Assembly: GCF_018967865.2 (NCBI RefSeq)
Contig: NZ_JAHLZY020000001.1
Location: 3,906,001-3,970,000, forward strand
Reading direction: 5' to 3'
Origin: Hymenobacter siberiensis
Lineage (GTDB): Bacteria; Bacteroidota; Bacteroidia; Cytophagales; Hymenobacteraceae
DNA length: 64,000 bases
Shown: piece after piece, positions 48,125-57,108 of the stretch
Layout: every line of letters starts with the position of its first letter
Numbering within the stretch: position 1 is the stretch's first letter
Program-made: the position numbers and the translations under genes
Notes under the pieces: model-generated
What the model saw: the letters and a program-made list of their open reading frames with translations, nothing else
The model's database searches: none
Told to the model about the DNA's origin: nothing

Positions 48125-48223
48125 AGTAAAGTAGTAGCAGTGGCGCAATCGGGCTAAAGCTAAGCCATTAACGTGAGCTACGCATGATAGCCGACAACAA
48201 AGACAGAGGCCGGCGCTGGCAGT

Positions 48224-49210
48224 TTAACTAGCCGGGCTGGCTGGCGCGGACTGGGGCAGCCACTGGGGCGAGCCGCCGGCCACGGCGGGCCAGCCGTCGG
48301 CAGTGTAGTCCAGGCGGGCCAGAATGAGCACACGGCGCGAGTAGCCCTCCGAATCGTCGATGGCGTCGAAGGTGGGCTGGCGGGGGTCGATGGCGTGGCA
48401 GGCCAGCCAGTCCTGGCCGGCGGCATCGGTCACCACGCAGTTGTGGCCGGGGGCATGCCAGTGGGCATTGGCGGCAAGCAAGGCGGCGTGGGGATTGGCG
48501 GTGGCGGCGGCGTAGGCTTCGAAGGGGCCGGTGGCGTGGCGGGCGCGGGCCACCAGCACGGCGTAGTGGGCGTGCGGGCCGCAGCAGTTGTCCCCCGAAA
48601 AAAACAGGTAGTACCAGCCGGCGCGGTAGTGCACCCAGGCCCCTTCGATGAGGCGGTGGTAGTTGGCGGGGTCGTCGGAAGCGCTGGGGTGCAGCACGGC
48701 CACGGCCTCGCTGCCGGGGGCGAAGCGCAGGCGGTCGGGGGCCAGCTCGCGCACCCAGATGGGGCCGAACCCCGAGCCCCAGTACAGCAGCCGCCGGCCG
48801 GTGGCAGGGTCATCAAACGCCATGGGGTCGATGCAGGTGAAGCCGGGGCCGGGCAACATGGGCCGGGCACAGTCTACGAACGGGCCAGCGGGCGCATCGG
48901 CCACGGCCACGGCCAGGCTGAAGTAGTCGGCGCCATCGGGCCGGGACGAGTAGTACAGATAATAGCGCCCGCCGTGCTCGCTCACGTGCGGAGCCCATAT
49001 TTTCTGGCTTTCGGTGGCCCAGACGGGCTTTTCGGGCAGGCCTTCGCCGAGGTATTCCCAAGCCACCAAATCGCGGGAGCGGGCCACTTGCAGGTTGATA
49101 ATGAGGCCGGCGCGCTTGGTTTGGGTACCATAGGCGTAGTACCAGCCATCGGCGGCGCGAATAATGGTGGGGTCCGGAAAGTTGTCGTCGAGGACGGGAT
49201 TGGTGAACAT
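48224..49210 (-). CDS. Glycoside hydrolase family 43 protein
   Basis: 328 residues without a signal peptide. A five-bladed propeller is expected. The three catalytic acids of GH43 can be seen: Asp in DNFPDPTIIRAADGWYY, Asp in FTCIDPMAFDDPATG, and Glu in HRLIEGAWVHYRAGW. Such enzymes cleave alpha-arabinosides or beta-xylosides; the IDPMAFDD form favours an arabinan-type enzyme, by inference. It is followed by no lyase or sugar importer, so the pathway context is unclear. Confidence 0.87.
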   Translation of the reverse strand: MFTNPVLDDNFPDPTIIRAADGWYYAYGTQTKRAGLIINLQVARSRDLVAWEYLGEGLPEKPVWATESQKIWAPHVSEHGGRYYLYYSSRPDGADYFSLAVAVADAPAGPFVDCARPMLPGPGFTCIDPMAFDDPATGRRLLYWGSGFGPIWVRELAPDRLRFAPGSEAVAVLHPSASDDPANYHRLIEGAWVHYRAGWYYLFFSGDNCCGPHAHYAVLVARARHATGPFEAYAAATANPHAALLAANAHWHAPGHNCVVTDAAGQDWLACHAIDPRQPTFDAIDDSEGYSRRVLILARLDYTADGWPAVAGGSPQWLPQSAPASPAS

Positions 49211-49217
49211 GGCGGCT

Positions 49218-49280
49218 TTAATTAAGAGTTAAGAGTTTCAATCATAACGTTCCTCGTAACTCTTAACTCTTAATTCCTAA
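49218..49280. repeat. AT-rich inverted repeat between the GH43 and STAS-like genes (family B)
   Basis: Arms 49218-49237 (TTAATTAAGAGTTAAGAGTT) and 49258-49280 (AACTCTTAACTCTTAATTCC...) are complementary with one small gap. The GAGTTAA words match those of the tRNA-spacer repeat at 32918. It fills the 75-base gap between two genes on the same strand. Confidence 0.75.
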
Positions 49281-49285
49281 CTCCC

Positions 49286-49681
49286 CTATTGCTCCCGCTG
49301 CTGCTGCAGCCACAGGTAGGCCGAGGCAACATCATCGAAAGTGCCTACTGATGGGGTAGTAATGGGATATATCCGCTCTTCGGTGGCGTGGCGGGCCTGT
49401 AGGCTTAGGGGCAGCACCCAGGCAAAGTAGCGCAGGCCGGCGGTCTGCATCTCTTCCAGCCACCGCGCACCCCAGTGAGTGCGTTGCATGTGTACGGCAA
49501 GGATATTGGTGCCGTCGGTCAGGATTTTCTGGCAGGGCCACTGGCGCAGGCTGGCCAACATCTGCTCGCAGGCGGCCTGGGCCAGGGAGGCATCGTAGCT
49601 GCCGCGCAGGTCCACGTAGAGCCAGCGGTTCGGCTCATCGTGACCGATGAACAGGGTGGGAGAATCGAAAACAGTTTGCAT
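49286..49681 (-). CDS. STAS/SpoIIAA-like domain protein
   Basis: 131 residues from the ATG at 49681 (MQTVFDSPTLFIGHDEPNRW). The alternating strand/helix pattern (WLYVDLRGSYDASLAQAACE, QKILTDGTNILAVHMQRTHW) resembles the STAS-like single-domain proteins frequent in Hymenobacter. The function is unknown. It is divergent from the nuclease gene and lies near, but probably not in, an operon with GH43. Confidence 0.55.
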   Translation of the reverse strand: MQTVFDSPTLFIGHDEPNRWLYVDLRGSYDASLAQAACEQMLASLRQWPCQKILTDGTNILAVHMQRTHWGARWLEEMQTAGLRYFAWVLPLSLQARHATEERIYPITTPSVGTFDDVASAYLWLQQQREQ

Positions 49682-49909
49682 GGATAGGCGGAGCGCGGGG
49701 CTGGCAACGACCTTTTGCGCACTCAAAGAACGACACATAAGCCTTCCCGGTCCTGGATTCTGCCTTCTTACTCGCGGGCACAAATACTTTGCCGGCCGCG
49801 CATTCATCTGCTGCGGCCGGGCACTAGCTTTGTGGTTCTGCTTGCGCCGGAAGGTGCCCGAAAACCCGGCAAACCGCTTGCTCTCGCCTCACTCCCACCC
49901 TGTTCGCTG

Positions 49910-50719
49910 ATGTTCAAAAAAAGTGTTGCCCTCCTGGCGCTGTTGTGTGCGCCGTTTAGCCTGTTGGCCTGGGGCGTGGTAGGCCACCGGGCCGTGGCCA
50001 AAATTGCCGAAAACTACCTCTCTTCCACGGCCAGGCGCGAAGTAGCCCGCATCCTGGGCCACGAAACCATGCCGTTGGTAAGCACCTGGGCCGATGAGCT
50101 GCGCTCGGACCCGCAGTTCCGCGACACGGCACCCTGGCACTACCTCAACGTGCCCGTGGGCCTCGATTTTGCCGCCTTTGTGAAGCAGCTGAACGACCCC
50201 GCCCTGGCCGCCCCCGCCGCGCCCACCAACGCCTACACGGCCCTGCTGCAAGCCCGCCGCGACCTGAAAGACCCCAAGAAAACCGCCGAGGAAAAGCTCG
50301 TGGCCCTCAAGTTTGTGGTTCACCTGGTGGGCGATGTGCACCAGCCCCTGCACGTAGGCCACGCCGAAGACAAAGGCGGCAACAGCATCATGGTGAACTG
50401 GCGCGCCAAGGACGATACCAACCTGCACAGCGTGTGGGATACCGCCCTGGTAGAATACCCCGGCTTCACCTATAGCGAAATGGCCACGGCCTACGACCAC
50501 GCCACGCCCGCCCAAATCAAGCAGTGGCAGAGGGACGACATGACGACCTGGCTTTTCGAGTCGTACCAGCTCTGCACGCCCATCTACGCCAGCGCGGCCG
50601 TTTCGCCCACCAAGCTCGACTGGCACTTCTACCCCACCTTCGGCCCCACCGTGGAGCAGCAGGTGCTGAAAGCCGGCATCCGCCTGGCTGGTGTGCTCAA
50701 CGAGGTATTCGACAAGTAA
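49910..50719 (+). CDS. S1/P1 nuclease
   Basis: 269 residues from the ATG at 49910 (MFKKSVALLALLCAPFSLLA), a signal peptide. Mature N-terminus WGVVGHRAVAKIAENYL: in P1 nucleases the first Trp and next His bind zinc. Further ligands are in STWADELRSD, WHYLNVPVG, and HLVGDVHQPLHVGHAEDKGG. It is predicted to digest single-stranded DNA and RNA outside the cytoplasm, probably for phosphate and nucleoside scavenging. A terminator follows. Confidence 0.93.
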   Translation: MFKKSVALLALLCAPFSLLAWGVVGHRAVAKIAENYLSSTARREVARILGHETMPLVSTWADELRSDPQFRDTAPWHYLNVPVGLDFAAFVKQLNDPALAAPAAPTNAYTALLQARRDLKDPKKTAEEKLVALKFVVHLVGDVHQPLHVGHAEDKGGNSIMVNWRAKDDTNLHSVWDTALVEYPGFTYSEMATAYDHATPAQIKQWQRDDMTTWLFESYQLCTPIYASAAVSPTKLDWHFYPTFGPTVEQQVLKAGIRLAGVLNEVFDK

Positions 50720-50747
50720 GCCGGCACCTTCCAACGCTCATTTCTGA

Positions 50748-50780
50748 AGCCCCGGCCCCACCAGCGCCGAGGCTCTTTTT
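50748..50780 (+). terminator. Terminator after the S1/P1 nuclease gene
   Basis: AGCCCCGGC pairs with GCCGAGGCT (one mismatch) around a nine-base loop, followed by CTTTTT. It is 28 bases past the stop. Confidence 0.75.
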
Positions 50781-50908
50781 AGGGGGCATTTTTTGCGCCC
50801 CGACGTGACTCCGCCCCTTGTACTACTGGCTTTGCTACCGGTATGCCGCCCTGCCGGATACGACCTGGCGGGGGCTACCGCTTAGGAGTCCATAACCGGT
50901 ATTGGAGT

Positions 50909-50987
50909 TGTTTAGAAAGTCACAAAAGGTACTCAAACGGTCATACTGCGCTGCCCTCTGCATGACCGTTCGGGGACTTTCTAAACA
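50909..50987. repeat. Imperfect palindrome (family A1), partner of 4366-4436
   Basis: Left arm TGTTTAGAAAGTC, then a 10-base insert (ACAAAAGGTA), then CTCAAACGGTCAT; right arm 50961-50987 CATGACCGTTCGGGGACTTT then CTAAACA. Without the insert it pairs like the copy at 4366. The loop TACTGCGCTGCCCTCTG corresponds in position to the CGCG-rich loop of the first copy. Confidence 0.8.
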
Positions 50988-51240
50988 GCTTCATTATCAA
51001 AATAGTAGGTTCAGCACCTGTTTTTCCTGAAATTATTCGTAGCGTGTCGACCTTTTTTCAGCTGTCTATCAGCGATGTATCAGGGCAATTACTACAGTAT
51101 GATGTTTTTGATGACGAATTCTTAAAACAGTTGATGAAAAAATGCAGGATATTGCATGCGCAATCGATTTGCCTGCACTATGCAAGTTGAGTAAAGATTG
51201 CAGCACTCTCAATAGTCATATTTCTCTGTTACCCTTTTTC

Positions 51241-53991
51241 ATGATAGAATCTTACAATCGAAAAACCTGGGCGAGCCGTTTGCAGAAGGCTGGTTTAGCT
51301 ATATTGGTGGCGGGTGGGGCCGCTGGAGCCGCACAAGCGCAGGCGCTGAACTATACGCCCAGCACGGCCGTGAACGTGGCCGGCACTTATACCGACCTGG
51401 GCACCACCGGTACGGCCATTGCCACGGCCAACACCGACGATGACAACTCGGCGGCGCAGGCCATTGGGTTCAGCTTCAACTTCAATGGCATCGCGTTCAC
51501 GCAGTTTGTGCTGAACACGAACGGTCTGATTCGGCTGGGCAGCGCAGCGCCTTCGTCGGTGGCAGCCTTTCCACCGTTTGCTCAAACGCCGGAATCCGGC
51601 CCGATTTCCGGCACCAACGCGGCAGATATCAACCTGATTGCACCGTTCAACCTGGACCTGGGCCCCGGCACCGCCGGCGGCACCGAGTACCGCGTGGTTA
51701 CCACCGGCACAGCCCCCAACCGGGTGTGCACCATTCAGTGGAAAAACGTGGCCGACAAGCCCCAGGCCGCTTCTTCGACCATTGCGACAGTTATCGCCAC
51801 GCAGTTCGATAACTTTTCCTTCCAGGTAAAGCTCTACGAAACCACCAATAACGTGGAGTTTGTGTACGGTACTGCCATGGCCAGCACCGGCGTATCGAAT
51901 ATCAAATACGCGGCCATTGGCATCAAGGGCGCGGTACCGGCATCGTCGGTATTGGCCACCAAGCCGTCTACGGGGCTCTGGTCGGCGGCCACCTTTATTG
52001 TGGGCCCTTACCTGGCATCGAGCGCGGGCAACGCCCACAACGTCCGTCAAACGGCTTTGCCGGATGTGGGCCGCACCTACCGCTTCGCGCCTACGCCGAC
52101 CAGCGATGCAGCGGTATCGGTTATTTATACGCTGGGCAAAATAGCCAGCCCGGATGCGCTGCCGCACGCCGTGCGGGCCGTGGTGACCAATGCCGGCGTC
52201 TCGGCGCAGACCAACCTCGACGTGACGCTGAACGTGACCGGGGCCAACACCTTCACCGATACCAAGCGCGTGGCCTCGCTGGCGGCGGGCGCTTCCACTA
52301 CGGTTACGTTTGCCAGCTACCCGGCCACGCTCGCGGCGGGCACCAACACGATTACCGTAACCGTGCCGGCCGATGGCAACAACACCAACAACACCGCCAC
52401 CTACGGCCAGCTGGTAACGGCCAACCGCGTGTCGTATACCGACCAGGCAGCTGCGGCTACGGGAGGCATTGGCCTCGGCAACGCCATTCTGGCTTCGAAG
52501 TACACGCTGCCGGCGGCCACCACCATTGGCGATGTGGTGCTAACCTTTGCCCCGGCCGCCGGCACGACGACCAACACGGCTCCGTACCAGCTGGTTATCT
52601 ATGATGCTTCGGCCCCAGGGGGCCTGCCCGGCGCGCTGCTCTACACCTCGCCCACGCAGAACCGTACCACCGCCGGCGGCACCGTTACGCTAACGGTACC
52701 CAACATCGCCGTACCAACCAGCTTTTTTGTGGGTGTGAAAGAAACCAGCGCCACCAACATGTCGCTTTCTTACCAGCTTGAGGCCCCCATTCGCCCCGGC
52801 ACGTTCTTCTACCTGCCGGGCGGCACGGCCACCTGGCTCGATTTCGCCCCCAACAACTCGTTCCGCTTTGCGATTGAGTTTGGCACCATCACCCCGAACT
52901 GCGCCCCGCCCACTACGCTGGCCGTGAGCAACATCACCGCCACTACCGCCGGCGTGTTCTTTACGGCCCCTGCCAGCGGTGCCACCAACTACGAAGTGCT
53001 GTACGGCCCGGCTGGTTTCGCCCTCTCTACCGGCACGCTAGTCACGAGTACCAACGCCCCCGTGACGCTGAGCGGCCTGACGCCCGCCACCACCTACCAG
53101 GTATATGTGCGGAGCAACTGTACCGCCGGCGGCAGCAGCAGCTATGCTACGCCCGTCACGTTCACCACGCCCTGCAGCCCCACCCAGACGGTGGCCGCCT
53201 TCCCCTACAGCCAAGACTTCGACACCCTGATTCCGGGCCAGTCGCTGCCCTGCGGCTTCAGCGTGCTGGATGCCAACGCCGACGGTGCTACCTGGGCCGT
53301 ATCGGCCACCAACCCCAACTCGGGCGCCAACAGCATCCGCTACCGGGGCCTGGTGCTGAACAACGTGGTGGCCAACGACTGGTTCTTCACGCCGCCGCTG
53401 GCGCTGCTGGCTACTTCGCGCTATCAGGTGGCGTTCCGCTACCGTGGCGAAGGCATTGCCAACAGCCCCTCGAACTACACGGAGAGCCTGGAAGTGAAAT
53501 CGGGCACGGCCGCCACGGTAGCCGCCCAAACCAACCTGCTGTACAACAACACAGCCATCACCAACACCAACTATGCCCTGGCCAACGGCACTTCGGTACC
53601 CGTGGTGGCCCTGCTGCCCGTGGGCGCAAGCACGCAGTACGTGGGCTTCCATGTGAAGAGCCTGGCCAACCAGGGCAACCTCTACATCGACGACGTGGCG
53701 GTGACGGCCGTTTCCATCACGGCTACTTCGGAGGCGCTGCTGCGCGCTGTGAGCGTGTTCCCCAACCCGTCGACCACGGGCGTATTTGACCTCGAAATTC
53801 ACGGAGCCAATGCCAAAGGCAGCCTCGATGTGCAGGTGACCAACACCCTGGGCCAGCGCGTGTACACGGGTGCGGCCCGCGACAACTACACCAACCGGCT
53901 CGACCTGAGCGGCCTCGCGGCCGGCATTTACTACCTCCAGGTGCGCAACGGCGATGAGCGCCTGACCAGCCAGGTAAGCATTGTGAAATAA
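51241..53991 (+). CDS. Large T9SS-exported surface protein with fibronectin type III domain
   Basis: 916 residues from the ATG at 51241 (MIESYNRKTWASRLQKAGLA, signal peptide ending AQAQA). Order of parts: a beta-rich N-terminal domain (about 35-290), a CARDB/adhesion-like repeat (about 295-395, NLDVTLNVTGANTFTDTKRV), a second beta domain, a fibronectin type III domain (about 590-680, APASGATNYEVLYGPAG, TYQVYVRSNCT), a jelly-roll-like region with conserved GFSVLDANADGATW, and a type IX sorting domain (VFPNPSTTGVFDLEIHGANA to the end). No catalytic site is seen. It is probably an adhesin. Confidence 0.8.
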   Translation: MIESYNRKTWASRLQKAGLAILVAGGAAGAAQAQALNYTPSTAVNVAGTYTDLGTTGTAIATANTDDDNSAAQAIGFSFNFNGIAFTQFVLNTNGLIRLGSAAPSSVAAFPPFAQTPESGPISGTNAADINLIAPFNLDLGPGTAGGTEYRVVTTGTAPNRVCTIQWKNVADKPQAASSTIATVIATQFDNFSFQVKLYETTNNVEFVYGTAMASTGVSNIKYAAIGIKGAVPASSVLATKPSTGLWSAATFIVGPYLASSAGNAHNVRQTALPDVGRTYRFAPTPTSDAAVSVIYTLGKIASPDALPHAVRAVVTNAGVSAQTNLDVTLNVTGANTFTDTKRVASLAAGASTTVTFASYPATLAAGTNTITVTVPADGNNTNNTATYGQLVTANRVSYTDQAAAATGGIGLGNAILASKYTLPAATTIGDVVLTFAPAAGTTTNTAPYQLVIYDASAPGGLPGALLYTSPTQNRTTAGGTVTLTVPNIAVPTSFFVGVKETSATNMSLSYQLEAPIRPGTFFYLPGGTATWLDFAPNNSFRFAIEFGTITPNCAPPTTLAVSNITATTAGVFFTAPASGATNYEVLYGPAGFALSTGTLVTSTNAPVTLSGLTPATTYQVYVRSNCTAGGSSSYATPVTFTTPCSPTQTVAAFPYSQDFDTLIPGQSLPCGFSVLDANADGATWAVSATNPNSGANSIRYRGLVLNNVVANDWFFTPPLALLATSRYQVAFRYRGEGIANSPSNYTESLEVKSGTAATVAAQTNLLYNNTAITNTNYALANGTSVPVVALLPVGASTQYVGFHVKSLANQGNLYIDDVAVTAVSITATSEALLRAVSVFPNPSTTGVFDLEIHGANAKGSLDVQVTNTLGQRVYTGAARDNYTNRLDLSGLAAGIYYLQVRNGDERLTSQVSIVK

Positions 53992-54035
53992 CGCGCGCAG
54001 CCGCACTATTTCACCCCATCGACTGCCCGTTGAGA

Positions 54036-54084
54036 AGTTGGCACTGAAGGCATTTGCCTGGCAATTGCGCTTCGGTGCCAACCT
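54036..54084 (+). terminator. Hairpin behind the fibronectin-domain gene
   Basis: AGTTGGCACTGAAG and its near-complement CTTCGGTGCCAAC pair over 13 bases around a 20-base loop, 44 bases past the stop. There is no T-run, so it may be an mRNA 3' stabiliser rather than a terminator. Confidence 0.4.
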
Positions 54085-54203
54085 TCAATTCCCAAACCTG
54101 GCGCACCCGGGCAACGCAACTGTTTTTCGGGAAATCCCTCATTCATTCGCAGCAATTAAAAGCTGTTGCCCAACCGTTTTTGTCTTCCCACTCTTCACTC
54201 TAT

Positions 54204-57038
54204 ATGAACGTATTACCTACTAATTCAGGCTATCGTAAGCTGGCACTGGCCATTGCGCTGGCTATGCCGGGGCTGGTGTTGGCCCAGGAGGTTACCCCGG
54301 CCGCGCAGGTGCTGGCCTCGTTTGCCGTGAAGGCGCGGGCCCAGGGCCACCTGACGGAGGCCGATGTGGCCAATCCTACGGTAACCAGCTCGTATGCTGA
54401 CGCCAGCACGGGCCTCACGCACACCTACCTGCAGCAGCGGGTGAATGGCCTGACGGTGTTTAACGCCAACGGGGCCGTGCACACCGATGCCAGCGGCAAG
54501 GTGGTGTATTTCAACCAGGATTTTCTGGCGGGCGCGGCGGCAGTAGCCCCTTCGGCCACGCCGGGCCTCACGCCGGAGCAAGCCGTGGGAGCGGCCGCGA
54601 AGGGCCTGAGCCTGCCCATGCCCGTAGCCCTGCAACGCGTGACGGAAGGCCGCGTGGCCGACGGCATTGTGTTCAACAAAGGCGGTATTTCGGAAGAAAA
54701 CATTCCGGTGCGGCTGATGTACCTGCGCGTTGACAACAAGCTGGTGCTCGTGTGGAACGTGACCATTGCCCAGCTCGACCAGCAGCACTACTGGAACGCC
54801 CGCGTGGATGCGCAAACCGGCCGCCTGCTGGACCGCAACGACTACACCGTGAGCGAGCAGACCACCTTCCGCCAGCATGTGATGCAGGAGCAGGCCCGGC
54901 GCAAGCTGGTGCCCACCACGGCCGCCATTGCCCTGGACGTGAAAGCCGCCAAGGCGCTGAAGAACGCCAAAGGCGCGAAAGGCACCACGGGCGTAGCCAA
55001 CAGCATGACGGTTATCCCCGTGCCGTTCGAAAGCCCCGACCTTTCGCCCCGCGTGGTGGTGCCCTTCAGCTCGGCAAACCCGCTGTACTCACCCTACGGC
55101 TGGCAGGTGAGCGACGCCCGCGCCCCCAGCGCGTTCTACGCCGATGCCTACTCGCTGCTTTCGAGCGGCAAGCAGCTCACGCGAGGCAACAACGTGGCGG
55201 CCTACGACGACAACGCGACGACGGTATCGGGCAACGGCAACGTGGCTTCTACTACCAACTCGCCCGATGGCGGGGCCAACCGCGACTTCGACTTTGCCTT
55301 CAACCAGCCACTGGGGCCCCGCGACCCGGGCAACCTCGCGGCCGGCATCACCAACCTGTTCTACTGGAACAACATGCTCCACGACGTGATGATGAGCAAG
55401 GGGTTTGATGAGGTATCGGGCAACTTCCAGTACAAGAACATTGGTACTCAGGGCCTGGGCAACGACTTTGTGCGGGCCGAATCGCAGGACGGCAGCGGCC
55501 GCAACAACGCCAACTTCTCGACTCCGGCAGACGGCAGCAACGGCCGGATGCAGATGTACCTGTTTGATAACACCGGGGCCAATGCCCTGACCGTAACCGG
55601 CGCGGCCAGCGCGGCCGGCAGCTACCGCTTTGCGGCGGTTTCCTTTGGCCCACGCCTCACCAAGCGGCCGCTGACGGGCCGGCTGGTGCTCGTGAACGAT
55701 GGCGTATCGGCCGATGGCGGCGACCACGGCTGCGCTTCGCCCTTCGTGAACGCGGCGGCGGTGGCCGGCAATATTGCCTTTATTCAGCGCGGCGGCTGCC
55801 CCCAGCTCACCACGCTCAATCCCCGGGCTACCAACGCATTTGCCACCAAGGTGAAGCGTGCCCAGGACAACGGTGCTACTTCCGTTATCGTGTTCGACTC
55901 GCTGGGCACCACCACCAACCTGATGAATTTCGGCGGCACCGATACCGTGGGCATTCGCATTCCGGCCATTTTCATCAGCGGGGCCGATGGCTTCCGGCTG
56001 CGCACGGCCATTCTGGCCGGGGCTACGCTGAACGCGACCGCCACGCTGGGTGCCGACTTCGACGGCTCATTTGACAACGGCGTGGTATCGCACGAGTTTG
56101 GCCACGGCATCAGCAACCGCCTCACCGGCGGCCCGGCTAACTCCAGCTGCCTCAACTCCGCCACTGGCAACCAAACCATGGGCGAAGGCTGGAGCGACTT
56201 TTTTGCCCTCTGGATGACCACCCGCCCTGGCGAAGATGGTGCAAACAACCGCTACGTGGCGACCTACGACAACGGCAACCCCTACGCCGTGGGCCCGGGC
56301 TTCCGCCGCAAGCCGTACTCCACCAACTTCGCGCAGAACAACTACACCTACGCCCAGTTGGGCACCGCCACCGGCCGCTTCCAGGAAACCCACGACGTGG
56401 GCGAAGTGTGGGCTACCGTGCTGTGGGACCTGAACTGGCAGTTCATCTACCGCTACGGCTACAACGCCGACTTCTTCAGCGCTACCGGCGGCAACAACAA
56501 AGCCCTGAAGCTGGTGCTCGACGGCTGCAAGCTGCAGGTGTGTAACCCCGGCTTCCTCGACGGCCGCGATGGCCTGCTGCGGGCCGACTCGCTCACCAAC
56601 CGCGCCGCCAACGCCGGCCTGATTTGGAACGTGTTTGCCCGTCGGGGCATGGGTTACAGCGCCGTGCAGGGCAACCGTGTGAACGGTGCGCCACTCGTTA
56701 CGGGCATTGTGCAGGCATTTGACCTGCCCCCCGGCACTCCGGCCATCGCCTTGTCCAGCAAGAATGGCGCTACCGCCGGCAATGCGCTGGAAGCCTACCC
56801 CAACCCGGCGCAGAACGTGCTCACCGTGCGCACACAGCTCACCAGCACCGTACCCATGCAGGTAGACATGCTCGACCTGCTGGGCAAAACCGTGCTGCGC
56901 GCCGTGCCAGTACCAGCCGGCCAGATGCAGCAGAGCGGCGTGGAGCTGAACACCAGCCGCCTGGCATCGGGCATTTACATTGTGCGCGTAACGACCAGCG
57001 GTGGCACGTACAGCACCAAGGTGAGCGTGCAGCACTAA
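54204..57038 (+). CDS. M36 fungalysin-type metallopeptidase with PA and T9SS sorting domains
   Basis: 944 residues from the ATG at 54204 (MNVLPTNSGYRKLALAIALA, signal peptide ending VLAQ). Domains: an FTP/propeptide region (about 25-215), the M36 catalytic domain interrupted by a PA insert (about 510-620, GGCPQLTTLNPRATNAFATK), then the zinc site VVSHEFGHGISNRLTGGPAN with the third ligand in MGEGWSDFFALWM. A type IX sorting domain (LEAYPNPAQNVLTVRTQLTS to the end) closes it. It is expected to be a secreted protease with autoprocessing of its propeptide. A bidirectional terminator follows. Confidence 0.93.
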   Translation: MNVLPTNSGYRKLALAIALAMPGLVLAQEVTPAAQVLASFAVKARAQGHLTEADVANPTVTSSYADASTGLTHTYLQQRVNGLTVFNANGAVHTDASGKVVYFNQDFLAGAAAVAPSATPGLTPEQAVGAAAKGLSLPMPVALQRVTEGRVADGIVFNKGGISEENIPVRLMYLRVDNKLVLVWNVTIAQLDQQHYWNARVDAQTGRLLDRNDYTVSEQTTFRQHVMQEQARRKLVPTTAAIALDVKAAKALKNAKGAKGTTGVANSMTVIPVPFESPDLSPRVVVPFSSANPLYSPYGWQVSDARAPSAFYADAYSLLSSGKQLTRGNNVAAYDDNATTVSGNGNVASTTNSPDGGANRDFDFAFNQPLGPRDPGNLAAGITNLFYWNNMLHDVMMSKGFDEVSGNFQYKNIGTQGLGNDFVRAESQDGSGRNNANFSTPADGSNGRMQMYLFDNTGANALTVTGAASAAGSYRFAAVSFGPRLTKRPLTGRLVLVNDGVSADGGDHGCASPFVNAAAVAGNIAFIQRGGCPQLTTLNPRATNAFATKVKRAQDNGATSVIVFDSLGTTTNLMNFGGTDTVGIRIPAIFISGADGFRLRTAILAGATLNATATLGADFDGSFDNGVVSHEFGHGISNRLTGGPANSSCLNSATGNQTMGEGWSDFFALWMTTRPGEDGANNRYVATYDNGNPYAVGPGFRRKPYSTNFAQNNYTYAQLGTATGRFQETHDVGEVWATVLWDLNWQFIYRYGYNADFFSATGGNNKALKLVLDGCKLQVCNPGFLDGRDGLLRADSLTNRAANAGLIWNVFARRGMGYSAVQGNRVNGAPLVTGIVQAFDLPPGTPAIALSSKNGATAGNALEAYPNPAQNVLTVRTQLTSTVPMQVDMLDLLGKTVLRAVPVPAGQMQQSGVELNTSRLASGIYIVRVTTSGGTYSTKVSVQH

Positions 57039-57060
57039 GCTTCACGGTCCCTACGTTTGC

Positions 57061-57090
57061 AAAAAAGCCCGGCTTCGGCCGGGCTTTTTT
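57061..57090. terminator. Bidirectional terminator between the fungalysin and amidase genes
   Basis: AAAAAAGCCCGGC and its exact complement around the tetraloop TTCG, with T-runs on both strands. It serves the convergent genes ending at 57038 and 57109. Confidence 0.95.
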
Positions 57091-57108
57091 GTGTACTGGC
57101 TCCTACCC

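Larger units (their letters stand above)
50720..51240. other. 520-bp non-coding region with terminator and palindrome
   Basis: No convincing gene. It contains the nuclease terminator (50748-50780), the palindrome at 50909-50987, and then an AT-rich stretch (51000-51240) that should hold the promoter of the large surface protein. An ATG at 51142 is in frame with that gene, but the sequence between it and 51241 does not look like protein. Confidence 0.5.

Noticed and set aside
49825..49832. TAGCTTTG as promoter of the S1/P1 nuclease gene
   Set aside because: It fits TAnnTTTG, but no TTG lies at the proper 17-23-base spacing upstream.
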